Source: an uncultured Dehalococcoidia bacterium
GTDB taxonomy: Bacteria; Chloroflexota; Dehalococcoidia; Lucifugimonadales; JADFKI01
Direction of reading: 5' to 3'
Assembly (NCBI GenBank): GCA_958295865.1
Contig: CATQHF010000005.1
Coordinates: 372,001 to 436,000, forward strand
Length of the DNA stretch: 64,000 bases
The notes under the pieces are model-generated. The model was not told the origin of the DNA. It ran no database searches and saw nothing but the letters and a program-made list of their open reading frames with translations. The translations under genes and the position numbers were made by a program. This document shows positions 38,617-49,000 of the stretch, in pieces. The number at the start of each line of letters is the position of its first letter. The first letter of the stretch is position 1.

Positions 38617-41600
38617 ATGACGACGCAAACGACGCAAGACATCATCGAAGCGGCTATCAAGAAGGCTGACGAGATGAACCCGCAGGAGACCGATGGCGAA
38701 TGGCTTGAAGTCGTCACTGTGGAGGCAAGCCCATACATCAAGGAATGGGACATCAAAGAGTGCTGGCTTTGGCGCGAATGGCCGGACAGAGAAGCGCACT
38801 TCCCGAACACCACCAAGCTAGATGTGGGGATAGACGCCGTGGCCGTGCGTCGCAGCGATAGGAAGTACATCGCAATCCAATGCAAATCGCGCCGGCTTGA
38901 TGACGAGGGACGCGGCTCCTCCATCAACAGCAGCGAGATCGCCAAGTTTTCGGCTGCGGCAGCCGCGGAATTCTGGGCTGAACGCTGGGTCGTCACCAAT
39001 GGAGACAATCCGCTTGCCAGTGGCGCATCGCAGTCGGCATCTATGCAGGAGAAGCCCCTTAAGCCGGTCAACATCACAAACGACCTGCGCCGGCAGAGGC
39101 AGGCGAATGTCGCATCCGAGGCGTGCGAGCACTGCGCGAATCCTGATAGTGAGCCTGCGATTCAGTCGAAATCCTGCATGCAAGACGAAGCCGTCGCCAA
39201 CAGCGTCCGCATACTCAAGGAGCAGGAACGCTCTGAGAGCGGCGGCCTGCCGGTAGGCGAGGCTCGCGGAAGAATCATTCTGCCCTGCGGAACGGGAAAG
39301 ACTCGCATATCGCTCCGCATCATAGAAGAGCTGACGCCTTCCGGCGAACTGTCCATTGTGCTATGTCCATCCATAGCCCTCGTAGCCCAGATTAGGCGCG
39401 AGTATCTGCAAAACGCCCGCCGCTCCATAGATGTGCTGGCAGTCTGCTCGGACGCCACAGCGGGCTATAACCCCGCGAAAGAGGGCAGCCGCAACGCCAC
39501 ACTCGACCCAACGGTGGATAACAGCAATTTCAGCGCGTCCGAGGTGAAGGGCAGAGTAACCACCGACGCGGGGGAGATAGCCGATTGGATGCGCCGGAGC
39601 GCCTTGGACAAAAGCATCAAGGTTCTCATCGGGACATACCAGAGCAGCCACAAAGTATCGGAAGCGCTGCTGAGCGCCGGTATCAGGGCGCGGGCGCTGA
39701 TTGCCGACGAAGCGCACAGAACGGCGGGACTGAAGCGGAAGAACTCCAAATCCAAGGCTGCCAACGAAGAAGAAATACGCCTTCGTGACTTTACCGTCTG
39801 CCATGACAGCGACAGGTTTCCCGCTACCTACCGCGTTTATCAGACGGCTACGCCGCGCATCTACGACGGCAAGGCAGCCACCGGCAATCCGAACTGGATA
39901 GTTCGCTCCATGGACGATGAAGCCACTTTCGGCGTGGAACTGTGCCGCAAGAGCTACCTGGAAGCCGTCCACAACCGTTGGCTGTCCGACTACCGCATCA
40001 TCGCTATGGGCATCAACGACCCGGAAGCGTTCGAGACGGCAAACATTCTGGCGAAGAACACCAAGAGCAAAGGACGCGGCAAGCTGACAACCGCAGACTA
40101 CCTTCGCGGCTTGGCGTTCGCCCTAACTATGGGCGGGGCGACGCAAGGCGCCGATGTGGACATACGGTCGTGCATCGCCTTCATGAACACGGTGGACAAG
40201 TCAAAGAACATGGCGGCAGACCTCCAGACCGACAATGTGAGGAAATGGGTCTCCCGGTGGCTCGAAGAGAACAAGCCCGGCAGGGCTGCGTCCGATTACA
40301 GCCTCGAACACCTGGACGCTTCCAGCAACGCGGAGGCGCGCGAAACCGCAAAGGGACGGCTTGCCGCCGCCGCGGAGAACCCTCACGGCATCATCAATGT
40401 GGGCATCTTCGGGGAGGGCACCGATTCACCGTCCCTGAGCGCGGTAGCGTTTCTGGAATCTCGAAAAAGTCCTATCGATGTCGTGCAAGCCGTCGGACGC
40501 GCCATGCGAACCGCGCCCGACAAAAAGTTGGGCTACATCGTCTGTCCCATCCTCATTCCGCCGACCGCCGACCCTGAAAAATGGCTGAGCAACAGCGACT
40601 CTGAGGAAGGATGGCAGGAGCTGGGACAGATACTTCTCGCTCTGCGCGCCCACGACCAGCGCATCGAGGACAATCTCGGAGAACTCCTGCACCTGTATAT
40701 CCCTAAGCCGCCCCCGGTGGAGCGCACATTGGTCGCAGTCGCCAAGGACGAAGGCAAGCGCATTCAGTACGGTGTAGTGGAAGGACCTCCCGGCGCCGGG
40801 CAGGAAGCGGTCGAGCAAGCATTGAAGGGCAAGAGCCGCGCCGAGTCCGGGATACGGCCCATTGCCGAAGCGCCCGCCGATTACGGTGAGGTGGAGATGA
40901 CGCAGGTCATAACCGGGAAGATGAACGATGACGGAAGCGCCGAACTCCGCGCCGACTCCGTATCCCGCGACAAGCGGAAAGCGAATGAAGCGCGGGGCGT
41001 CGTGAACATCAATAAGACAAAAGCAAAAGCCAAGGTGATGATAAATACCGGCAAAGGCGGCATTCGCCTGCCGCCGAGCGAACAGCGCAAGCCCGGCAAA
41101 ACCGATAAAGAGCGGGCAGAGGAAAAGGGACAATTGATGCTCAATCTGAGCGGGCTGGAAGACTACGGCAGCGCCATCAAGATGAACCTGCTGGCGAAGT
41201 CCGGACTGAGCGACAATCGCGTGATGCGCGACCTGAACATACTGGAAACGAGCGTCGCAGAGGCGGCGCATCACATGCGCGCCGACGGGTTGCTGCCCGC
41301 GCTGAACCGGCACTTCGGGCTGGACAGGCTCAAGAAGACGAACAAGAAGCAGGCAGACGGCTGCACAGTAGCCGCGCTTCTGATGATGAACGCCGCCATG
41401 CTGCACCAGCGTATCGCCAACGGCAGATGGCTTTCGGGTGTGAGCGACCTTTCACTTGTCAAGAACGAGGTCAATGTCGTGCAGAAGGTGAGCCGCGAAT
41501 GGGAGCGCGTAATGCGCCACGACTTCCGCCCGGTGCTGGAGCCTGCGCTGGAGACCATCTACGCCGTGGAGACGACGGGCAAGACCGCCGGATTGGAGCG

Positions 41601-43869
41601 CGCCTTGCACCATCTCGCCGCCGAAGCCGAGCGCATCGCCGAGACCTACGCCGACATGGGCGCCGACCACGCGGGTCCGCTCTTCAACCGCGTGATTGGC
41701 AATCAGGCGAGCGACGGCGCTTATTTCACCAGGCCGGTTGCCGCGTCCATAGCGGCGCGCCTGACGCTGGACGCCTGCGGAACGCAGGACTGGACTGACC
41801 CCGCAGTATGGCGGCGGCACAAGACCGTGGACTTGGCTTGCGGCAGCGGAACCTTGCTGGCGGCGATACTCACCGACATGAAGCGGCGCGCTAGGGAACA
41901 GGGCGCGGACGACGACCATCTCGCCCAACTCCAGAAGGTAGTCGTCGAGGATGTCATCAAGGGCATGGACATCAACCCCGTATCGCTGCAACTCGCGGCG
42001 GCGCAGCTGACGGCGGGCAACAAGGATGTGCGCTACCGCAAGATGGGCTTGCACCTGATGCCTTATGGGCCGAGCCAAGACGACCCGACGCGCGTATCTG
42101 CCGGCACGGTGGAGCTGCTGGGGCAGAAGGCGATAATTCGCAGGGACGGCGAGATGGACATACCCGACGACGCATTGGGTTCACAGAGCGTTTGGGGACA
42201 GGATGACGACGCCGAGCTGGAAGACGCCGTGGACGCCGCAAAGGACGCCCGCATCATCATAATGAACCCGCCGTTCTCCAACCGCATCAAGATGGGAGAG
42301 AAGTTCCCGAAGGGAATACAGCAAAATCTTCGTTCGCGTGTTGACGCGATGGAGCAAAACCTTGTCAGAAACGACAAGGACATGAACGACTTTGTGGATA
42401 AGAATTCCATCAGGCCGCTTTTCGTGGCACTAGCGGACCAACTGCAAAAGCGGCCCGGCGGGGTCCTAACGATGATCAATCCTACCATTGCCCTGTCAGC
42501 CACATCAGGACAAAATGAACGCCGCATACTCGCGCTGCGCTATCACATTGACACCATCGTTACCTGCCACCAACCACGCAATATCAATATGAGCCAGAAC
42601 ACCAGCATCAACGAAAGCATCGTGGTGATGCGGCGACACGCCACCCCCAAGCCGCCCACTCGGTTTGTTCACCTAGACAGAATGCCGTCAGACGAAAGCG
42701 AGGTCGAAGACCTGCATCGCTACCTGCTGCAATGTGAGCAAGGGGATATGGAAAACGGATGGGGCGAGGTATCACACTGGCCTGCCATCCGAATGGAAGA
42801 GGGCGACTGGACGCCCGCCATCTGGCGATCTCCTGAATTGACGAAGGCTGCTGCCAGATTTTCGAATCTTCAGGTCCTATGCACCATTGGAGATATACCC
42901 AATTTCATTGTTCGTCAGGCCGGTCGGAGGGTATATGAAAACTTTGAAAGGTCAAATATAGAGGTCTCAGAAAGCATACCTGTGCTGGAGTCGAAAGGCG
43001 CTGAAGGACAAAAGACCCTTGAGAGTAAGCCCGATGGATACTGGATTCCTAAGAACGGACGAGAACGCCAAGCGGCGCATTACCTTAAATGGGCATCACA
43101 CCTGTTGGTGACTGCCGGACAAGACCCTAGCACAGCACGCCTCACTGCTGTGGCAAGCGAAGAACAATTCATCGGTGGCGGCTGGATGACGGCCGGTGCA
43201 GTATCGTTCGAAGAAGCCAAAGCAACCGCCGTGTTCATGAACTCTACCGCCGGGCGTCTGCAACTGATGCGAAACGCTGGACGGAAGATAACATTCCCCA
43301 ACTATCGCCCGGCTTCATACGCCAACATTCGCATCCCTGACACCAAAGACGAACGCATACGCCGTATCCTAGCCGACTGCTGGGAGCGCACGAAGGACAT
43401 GGAAGTGCCGCAGTTCCGCGACGGCGAGTGCGAAGTGCGCCGCATCTGGGACGAAGCCGTAGCCGAAGCGATGGGCTGGGACGCCGCCGAGCTGGAGCGT
43501 CTGCGCCTGCTGCTGCACAATGAGCCGCATGTGCGCGGTCTGGGGTATGGGCAGTACGCGAACGAAGTGGACATACAACCTGCCGACCGTGAGCGCTTTT
43601 TGCAACTCGCCGACCGATGGGAGGCCGAAACCGCGCTGCTATCACGCAGCGACCAGGCGATAGACCATCCCGCCCACAAAGAAATCATCGGCATGGGCGA
43701 ACCGGCAGTGCCCCTAATACTGGAAAGGATGCAGTCGCAGGGCGGACACTGGTTCCCCGCGCTGCGCGCCCTCACCCGCGTCAATCCGGTAAAGCCGGCC
43801 GACCACGGCGACATCCAAGCGATGCAGGCATCGTGGCTGGAGTGGGGTGAGGCGAATGGATACGCCTAG
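38617..43869 (+). CDS. Single-polypeptide restriction-modification enzyme, type ISP-like (Mrr nuclease-helicase-N6 methyltransferase-TRD) with C-terminal HEAT-like tail
   Basis: LDVGIDAVAV...YIAIQCKSR; ILPCGTGKTRISLRI; LIADEAHRT; VDLACGSGTLLAAI; IIIMNPPFSNR; tail GMGEPAVPLILERMQSQGGHWFPALRALTRVNPV...WLEWGEANGYA. Confidence 0.88.
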   Translation: MTTQTTQDIIEAAIKKADEMNPQETDGEWLEVVTVEASPYIKEWDIKECWLWREWPDREAHFPNTTKLDVGIDAVAVRRSDRKYIAIQCKSRRLDDEGRGSSINSSEIAKFSAAAAAEFWAERWVVTNGDNPLASGASQSASMQEKPLKPVNITNDLRRQRQANVASEACEHCANPDSEPAIQSKSCMQDEAVANSVRILKEQERSESGGLPVGEARGRIILPCGTGKTRISLRIIEELTPSGELSIVLCPSIALVAQIRREYLQNARRSIDVLAVCSDATAGYNPAKEGSRNATLDPTVDNSNFSASEVKGRVTTDAGEIADWMRRSALDKSIKVLIGTYQSSHKVSEALLSAGIRARALIADEAHRTAGLKRKNSKSKAANEEEIRLRDFTVCHDSDRFPATYRVYQTATPRIYDGKAATGNPNWIVRSMDDEATFGVELCRKSYLEAVHNRWLSDYRIIAMGINDPEAFETANILAKNTKSKGRGKLTTADYLRGLAFALTMGGATQGADVDIRSCIAFMNTVDKSKNMAADLQTDNVRKWVSRWLEENKPGRAASDYSLEHLDASSNAEARETAKGRLAAAAENPHGIINVGIFGEGTDSPSLSAVAFLESRKSPIDVVQAVGRAMRTAPDKKLGYIVCPILIPPTADPEKWLSNSDSEEGWQELGQILLALRAHDQRIEDNLGELLHLYIPKPPPVERTLVAVAKDEGKRIQYGVVEGPPGAGQEAVEQALKGKSRAESGIRPIAEAPADYGEVEMTQVITGKMNDDGSAELRADSVSRDKRKANEARGVVNINKTKAKAKVMINTGKGGIRLPPSEQRKPGKTDKERAEEKGQLMLNLSGLEDYGSAIKMNLLAKSGLSDNRVMRDLNILETSVAEAAHHMRADGLLPALNRHFGLDRLKKTNKKQADGCTVAALLMMNAAMLHQRIANGRWLSGVSDLSLVKNEVNVVQKVSREWERVMRHDFRPVLEPALETIYAVETTGKTAGLERALHHLAAEAERIAETYADMGADHAGPLFNRVIGNQASDGAYFTRPVAASIAARLTLDACGTQDWTDPAVWRRHKTVDLACGSGTLLAAILTDMKRRAREQGADDDHLAQLQKVVVEDVIKGMDINPVSLQLAAAQLTAGNKDVRYRKMGLHLMPYGPSQDDPTRVSAGTVELLGQKAIIRRDGEMDIPDDALGSQSVWGQDDDAELEDAVDAAKDARIIIMNPPFSNRIKMGEKFPKGIQQNLRSRVDAMEQNLVRNDKDMNDFVDKNSIRPLFVALADQLQKRPGGVLTMINPTIALSATSGQNERRILALRYHIDTIVTCHQPRNINMSQNTSINESIVVMRRHATPKPPTRFVHLDRMPSDESEVEDLHRYLLQCEQGDMENGWGEVSHWPAIRMEEGDWTPAIWRSPELTKAAARFSNLQVLCTIGDIPNFIVRQAGRRVYENFERSNIEVSESIPVLESKGAEGQKTLESKPDGYWIPKNGRERQAAHYLKWASHLLVTAGQDPSTARLTAVASEEQFIGGGWMTAGAVSFEEAKATAVFMNSTAGRLQLMRNAGRKITFPNYRPASYANIRIPDTKDERIRRILADCWERTKDMEVPQFRDGECEVRRIWDEAVAEAMGWDAAELERLRLLLHNEPHVRGLGYGQYANEVDIQPADRERFLQLADRWEAETALLSRSDQAIDHPAHKEIIGMGEPAVPLILERMQSQGGHWFPALRALTRVNPVKPADHGDIQAMQASWLEWGEANGYA

Positions 43870-43870
43870 A
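43807..43870. repeat. 64-bp direct repeat, copy 1 (within the 3' end of the R-M gene)
   Basis: ggcgacatccaagcgatgcaggca...gaatggatacgcctaga; about 90% identical to 44303-44366. Confidence 0.9.
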
Positions 43871-44302
43871 TGGGCGGCAATCCTCACACAAGCATTCCCA
43901 AACCTGACCGACGAAGAGTTCCAAATAATAGAACAAGCGTCAGACCGATACAACTGCATCGCATACGCCGCCGGCGACGCCAGCAGGTGGTGGGACCATA
44001 ACGAAGGCAACTATTGGCCCACGAATGTCACTCGCTCAGACCGAATCGAAAGCCTAAAGGAATTATTCGCCATTTTGGGCTTTGAGCAATGCAAGGACAG
44101 CCGCATCGAGGCAAGCTACCAAAAGGTCGCATTGTACGAACAGCAAGGCGCATGGACGCACGCGACGATACAAACGCCCGGCGGACGCTGGCGCAGCAAA
44201 ATCGGACGAGGCCCAGTGATAGAACACCACAGCCCGGAGTCGCTCTCCGGCGAAATGTACGGAGTTCCGACAATCTATATGCGGGTGAAACAATTCGACT
44301 AG
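43847..44302 (+). CDS. DUF7689-like small protein
   Basis: DRYNCIAYAAGDASRWWDHNEGNYWP...YQKVALYEQQGAWTHATIQTPGGRWRSKIGRG; overlaps the 3' end of the R-M gene. Confidence 0.65.
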   Translation: MRRMDTPRWAAILTQAFPNLTDEEFQIIEQASDRYNCIAYAAGDASRWWDHNEGNYWPTNVTRSDRIESLKELFAILGFEQCKDSRIEASYQKVALYEQQGAWTHATIQTPGGRWRSKIGRGPVIEHHSPESLSGEMYGVPTIYMRVKQFD

Positions 44303-44366
44303 GGCGACATCCAAGCGATGCAGGCGTTGTGGCTAGAGTGGGATGAGACGAATGGATACGCCTAGA
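44303..44366. repeat. 64-bp direct repeat, copy 2 (right after the DUF7689 stop)
   Basis: ggcgacatccaagcgatgcaggcg...gaatggatacgcctaga. Confidence 0.9.
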
Positions 44367-44381
44367 CAAGTGTAAAATGAC

Positions 44382-44407
44382 AAGGCAGTCCGTAACGGAT
44401 TGCCTTT
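44382..44407 (+). terminator. Rho-independent terminator-like hairpin
   Basis: aaggcagtccg-taa-cggattgccttttac. Confidence 0.6.
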
Positions 44408-44442
44408 TACGATTAAAGCGCGGCAACTAGAGCCACATGACA

Positions 44443-44476
44443 AGCGGCGGCGGGAAAGAAAATTCCCGCCGCCGCT
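44443..44476. terminator. 14-bp GC-rich hairpin
   Basis: agcggcggcgggaa-agaaaa-ttcccgccgccgct, followed by ctttc. Confidence 0.6.
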
Positions 44477-44585
44477 CTTTCATTGAATTGCCCGACTGCA
44501 TTGCTATGAGGGTTCTTTTTTTGCCTGAGAAACCTCTGCTGCATCTGCGTCGAAATACGACATTCCTTTCGCGCGATACACGATG

Positions 44586-44948
44586 TTAAATGCGTTTTAC
44601 CAATTCGTTGTAGTTTTGTATTTCATCGCATTCGCTAGGTGGCACTAACCCAATAATCACATGGCTCACCGAATCAGGGCTACCCTTTGACATACTAGGA
44701 CTCCGTAGAAATTGAGGCACTTCCTCAACCAAAACAAGGTCGCCGACTTCCAAGGTTGTCTGTGCATACACATCTTTTCCGATGCGGTCTAAAAGTTGAA
44801 CTGCACGAAATTCGTTTTCACCATAAGACACCGTGAAAAGCACATTGGTGGATCGCTCGGTTATGGTCATTACACGCATTTTATAAGCATCCTTCTTTGA
44901 AGATTGTAACCACGCACCATCATACTCCAGTCTAATACTGTCGTCCAT
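44586..44948 (-). CDS. Uncharacterised 120-aa protein
   Basis: Intact ORF MDDSIRLEYDGAWLQSSKKDAYKMRVMTITERS...; no recognised domain. Confidence 0.55.
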   Translation of the reverse strand: MDDSIRLEYDGAWLQSSKKDAYKMRVMTITERSTNVLFTVSYGENEFRAVQLLDRIGKDVYAQTTLEVGDLVLVEEVPQFLRSPSMSKGSPDSVSHVIIGLVPPSECDEIQNYNELVKRI

Positions 44949-45151
44949 CTAGGGAATATCGCCAAGTACCCTCTAAAATTTTGCTGTTCCAAGGTTCTAT
45001 GAGCACACAAAACTCTCTATAGACCTGTTCACCATGCATGGAGAGAGGGCAAAGGTACACCACACCTTTGCCCTCTGACTGGCGGTTGTTAATCTTGCGG
45101 TTTGTCCTCGATGGGCTTGAAATGAATGGTTGTCGTTCACGGCCGCACTGA

Positions 45152-45191
45152 ACGCATAACGCCCGGCATCAATGCCGGGCGTTATGCGTTT
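45152..45191. terminator. 19-bp stem hairpin downstream of the SIR2 gene
   Basis: aacgcataacgcccggcat-ca-atgccgggcgttatgcgtt. Confidence 0.65.
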
Positions 45192-45229
45192 GGGATGTCT
45201 ATGATAGGGGAACTCAATTCAGGCAGGTC

Positions 45230-48200
45230 TTATTTGTCAGGCATAATGAGGTGTCTTACTTCCGGCAGAGGATCATGCTTGGCTTCCTCCAGCCATTGAG
45301 AAATTATAGGCGAGTCGGAATGTCCCCTTTGCGACATAGACTTTGCTAGTTGCGCGCACAGACGCCTTAGGTTTGGAACACGGTTGCCATTATCATGCTG
45401 GCGGTCGTATCGTAGTTCTTCGATGAGGTAGGAGAGTCCCTGCAACACCAGATGACCGATGGCTTCCTGATGGCTTGTATCTCCACTTTCAAATACCCAG
45501 TTGGCGACCGATAGTGCGTTTTCAAGTGCTACTTTTCGGCGCGTGGCTATCACGACGCCGATTTCTCGCACAAGGTCGTCGTAGGGTTTTGGAACAGAAT
45601 TGGGGTTTTCCGTATGAGCAGAGATCCAAGATTGGAGTGTTGACATGGCTTGGCTGACTTGCAAATCATCGTCGGAAGTAAGCCCCAACCTGATCCAGCT
45701 GGAGATGTCTTCAATGCGGTCAGGCATTGCTTTAATCAATCCCAACATCACTGCGTAGGCGAACCTCGTTCGCAACTTGTTCAGGCCGTCTCCAACATCG
45801 AAAAATGGATCGTCCTCAGTGTCACTCGGCAGCTCTCGTAATACAGAGACGACTGCATACAACTGTTGAGCAGTATCCTTCGATATTTCGATCTCGTTCA
45901 AGGTTGAGCGTATTCCCTGAATGATTACGGATGGGTTGGTGATGCCTTGGGATGCCCATTGGCCTTTTGATAGACTTTCAGCAACTTTGAGAACGCAGTC
46001 CACCAGATACTTCTGTTCTTCAGTGGATAGCGACAGGGAATACTTATGCCACCTAGACTTATCAAGCGCCAAGCCGACTTGTCCAAGTACATTCCCAGAT
46101 AAAACCATGTTTTCACCCAAATCGCTGTCAGCGGTCAACCACTTCTTACGAAACGATTGTTCGGCCTGGCCGGGCTTCAATTCAGGCAACACGAGATACA
46201 ACCATTCCTGTAAGATTGTTGAGGATGGATTGCACAAAATAGGGTCATCATCTGCCCAGAGCGCGTTAGCCGTGTTGTCAGTTTCACTTGTTGTCAAACA
46301 TTCAGAATTCACCAAAGCAAGCAATCTGAATAACCCTTTATCACACAGAAGTGGGTTTTTCGTTTTTACCTCACTGATAGCAAGATTCAGGACTTTTCGG
46401 AATTGGTCATCATTGTCTGGAGATCGAACAAGGGAAACTTTCGAATTGATTACTAGGAAGGCAGACTCCGTTCCGATCCCATCCCGTCCTTCAAGAGGCA
46501 TAGCCAAGAGACGCAAAGCATAGCGAGCGCGGTATTCATCAGGCAGAGCTTCCCATGATCGCTCCAACAGATTAGAAACGGAGCGACCCAACAAGACATT
46601 TCCTCCGACAGCTGGGTTCCGCAAGAAATCAAGGCTTAACTCCAGAAAGGTTGCTACCGATTTAGACGGAAGGCGCAGAACAAGACGAGACAAGACTTCT
46701 ATGGCCACAGACGCTCGTGGAATCCAAGGGTTGATGTAGCGTCGAGTATCTGCCACAGTCAATCGAGGAAACGCGTAATTGATTACACTTTTGCATATCT
46801 CAGCGAGCGTCCTTGCGGAATCTTCTGACAAACGAGCAATGCGAGTGCGCGCCAGAACGCGGTCGAGTGTCTTATCTCTATCGCTTGTGCAAAATCGCAA
46901 CACAAGTCGAATAGCCAAATCGGGTGCGTCATCTGACAACTTATCCGTAGCCAACGTTAGAATCCGGTTTGTGATAGAAATGGGCATTCGAGGGTGATCA
47001 TCGCTAGGATTGTTAGTTGGTGGCAGCCCTCCAACTTCCATCAGACGCAAGCCACTATAAGCGGCGATAAATTCATCTTGAATGTTAAACGAAATGTGAA
47101 TGCCCTGATTTCGACTAGATCCCAAGTCAAACGCAGGCGCTTCATTTCGTTCGGTGTCCCCCTGAATTCTGCGAGAGAAAAGGCTTATTTCTTGAAAGGC
47201 GTTGCATTTCTGCAAAGTTAGGGTATTCCACCTTGTACGAAAGCTGTGTTGATTTTCCCATATCAACGCTGATCCTAATGCCCAACCTTCGCGCGAGGCG
47301 TTGGCAATACTACTGTTTCGAGCGTAATTCTCGCGGATTAGGTTGAGCGCGATTTGAACCAGCGGTTTTGATTCGTCTATTCGACCTGCCTCTGTGAGCA
47401 GAGCCGCCTTTCGAAGCATCCATATAGGATCGCAGTCGATGACTTTCCAGTTGTCGAGTTGTTGGTTAAGCGACTCAAAGTTCAGCGAAAAAATTTCCCA
47501 GAGACAGCGTTCTTGTTGCAGTCGATGTGCTACATTGATGTGATCGTTAGCGAACGGCTCTAAGGTGTCAAGACGCTGTTCGAACAGAGCGTGATTGCAA
47601 TCCAACCTTGCGTCGGTTAGAAGTGCAAGCGCTACTACTCTCCACGCTTCTCGAATGTCAGTCCAGTCATTGCGGTTTTGTACAACGCCGTCAATTGTAC
47701 GCTTCTCGCAATCTATCAACTGCAAGACTTCCTCCGACGCTCTTGCAAATTGCTGAGTGAACGGTTCTAGCAGTATTTCGCGCCGCCATACCAGCTCACG
47801 AATGGCGTATAGTCGCTCTACGGAAGTGAGTTTAGGCAAAGCATTTAAGATTAGCGGTTCCCAGTAGTTATTCGTGCGCTGCTTGAATTCTCCTCGTTCT
47901 GGTCCTAAAGGAAATATCAACCAACCTGGATACAACCGCCTATTGTGCTTCAAGACTTTTATTGTCTTCTTGACTCGTTCTAATTCTTCCTTTTCATCAT
48001 TCGACTTTCGTTCAGGTTCCATTTGAGGAACGGTAGAAACGAGTGCTTCGACCGGTTGAAGATATTCCGGCACATCCAATTTTTCTTGGATTGGAGGAGA
48101 AGGCCAAGTTGTCTGCTCATACGGCTTGCCATTCTCAAGAGTGTGCAATACCCATTGAGCTGCGTATTTATGACGCAGGTGATCAGGCCACTGTTGAGAT

Positions 48201-49000
48201 TTCGGGTGACGAGCGAGGTCGATGGGAACAACACCTCGATCCTCCAGCATGCGTCTCCTGTGGTTGGATAAGTCAAGCCAACCCGCTAAGTATATTTTCG
48301 GCGCGGCATCGCCTAAGTTGTCGCGCACCCAACCTGACCATTGCAAGAAGTTCGGGTCGTCGCCGGAGAACCCGACCAGACAAAAGACGGTCTCCATCAT
48401 CGCCTGCTGAACGGTATTCAAAAATGGGGCGAACTTTGTGGGATATGTTCGGTAGTCCTCTTCTGTGAATATGAGTGGGAATTGCGATGGCAATGACCCA
48501 TGCAACTTTACGATGCGCGGTTGGCTTTTGAGTGGAATCTCATCTGTATTCCAGATTATGCTATACGCTTGCTCGGTTATGCGAGGAGTTGTTCTCTCTA
48601 ATAGCGTGTCCCAGTTCGTCGTGAATACATCGCGCCAAGGAAGACGCAACAGGCGTTGGTGCATATCACTGGGACTGAACTCATTATCTCTAATGAGTTC
48701 TTGCAAGAATTTGTGCAGATCGCTGCGCCCGAAGCCCGTCTCGTATTCCTGCGCCAGCCTCAGAGTATTGTGGACTTCTTTCGCGTCGGCGTCCGCGCTT
48801 TGCGGATAAAGTTTGCGAAACATTTGCCTAGCTATGTCTTGCCATAGCGGAATATCGCGCACGCCCGGTTCTGCGGTTTCCGCATTTCTGCTGAAACCGG
48901 CTCCAACCATAATCGACGCTCTGCCGTTAGGACGCTCCCATAGGGCGTCCCTCACTTGGTTGATATGGCTCTGGTCTGGGAAATACATGGATTGAGACAA
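45230..49000 (-). CDS. SIR2-domain defence protein, DSR-like (long alpha-helical C-terminus)
   Basis: IMVGAGFSRNAE, DVFTTNWDTLLER, IVKLHGSLPS, VGFSGDDPNFLQW (SIR2 NAD-binding motifs) in a 1256-aa protein. Confidence 0.85.
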   Translation of the reverse strand: MSQSMYFPDQSHINQVRDALWERPNGRASIMVGAGFSRNAETAEPGVRDIPLWQDIARQMFRKLYPQSADADAKEVHNTLRLAQEYETGFGRSDLHKFLQELIRDNEFSPSDMHQRLLRLPWRDVFTTNWDTLLERTTPRITEQAYSIIWNTDEIPLKSQPRIVKLHGSLPSQFPLIFTEEDYRTYPTKFAPFLNTVQQAMMETVFCLVGFSGDDPNFLQWSGWVRDNLGDAAPKIYLAGWLDLSNHRRRMLEDRGVVPIDLARHPKSQQWPDHLRHKYAAQWVLHTLENGKPYEQTTWPSPPIQEKLDVPEYLQPVEALVSTVPQMEPERKSNDEKEELERVKKTIKVLKHNRRLYPGWLIFPLGPERGEFKQRTNNYWEPLILNALPKLTSVERLYAIRELVWRREILLEPFTQQFARASEEVLQLIDCEKRTIDGVVQNRNDWTDIREAWRVVALALLTDARLDCNHALFEQRLDTLEPFANDHINVAHRLQQERCLWEIFSLNFESLNQQLDNWKVIDCDPIWMLRKAALLTEAGRIDESKPLVQIALNLIRENYARNSSIANASREGWALGSALIWENQHSFRTRWNTLTLQKCNAFQEISLFSRRIQGDTERNEAPAFDLGSSRNQGIHISFNIQDEFIAAYSGLRLMEVGGLPPTNNPSDDHPRMPISITNRILTLATDKLSDDAPDLAIRLVLRFCTSDRDKTLDRVLARTRIARLSEDSARTLAEICKSVINYAFPRLTVADTRRYINPWIPRASVAIEVLSRLVLRLPSKSVATFLELSLDFLRNPAVGGNVLLGRSVSNLLERSWEALPDEYRARYALRLLAMPLEGRDGIGTESAFLVINSKVSLVRSPDNDDQFRKVLNLAISEVKTKNPLLCDKGLFRLLALVNSECLTTSETDNTANALWADDDPILCNPSSTILQEWLYLVLPELKPGQAEQSFRKKWLTADSDLGENMVLSGNVLGQVGLALDKSRWHKYSLSLSTEEQKYLVDCVLKVAESLSKGQWASQGITNPSVIIQGIRSTLNEIEISKDTAQQLYAVVSVLRELPSDTEDDPFFDVGDGLNKLRTRFAYAVMLGLIKAMPDRIEDISSWIRLGLTSDDDLQVSQAMSTLQSWISAHTENPNSVPKPYDDLVREIGVVIATRRKVALENALSVANWVFESGDTSHQEAIGHLVLQGLSYLIEELRYDRQHDNGNRVPNLRRLCAQLAKSMSQRGHSDSPIISQWLEEAKHDPLPEVRHLIMPDK

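Noticed and set aside
39361-42527. Multiple long minus-strand ORFs inside the R-M gene (e.g. 40426..41406, 41452..42078)
   Set aside because: Shadow ORFs antisense to a well-supported 1750-aa protein in GC-rich DNA.
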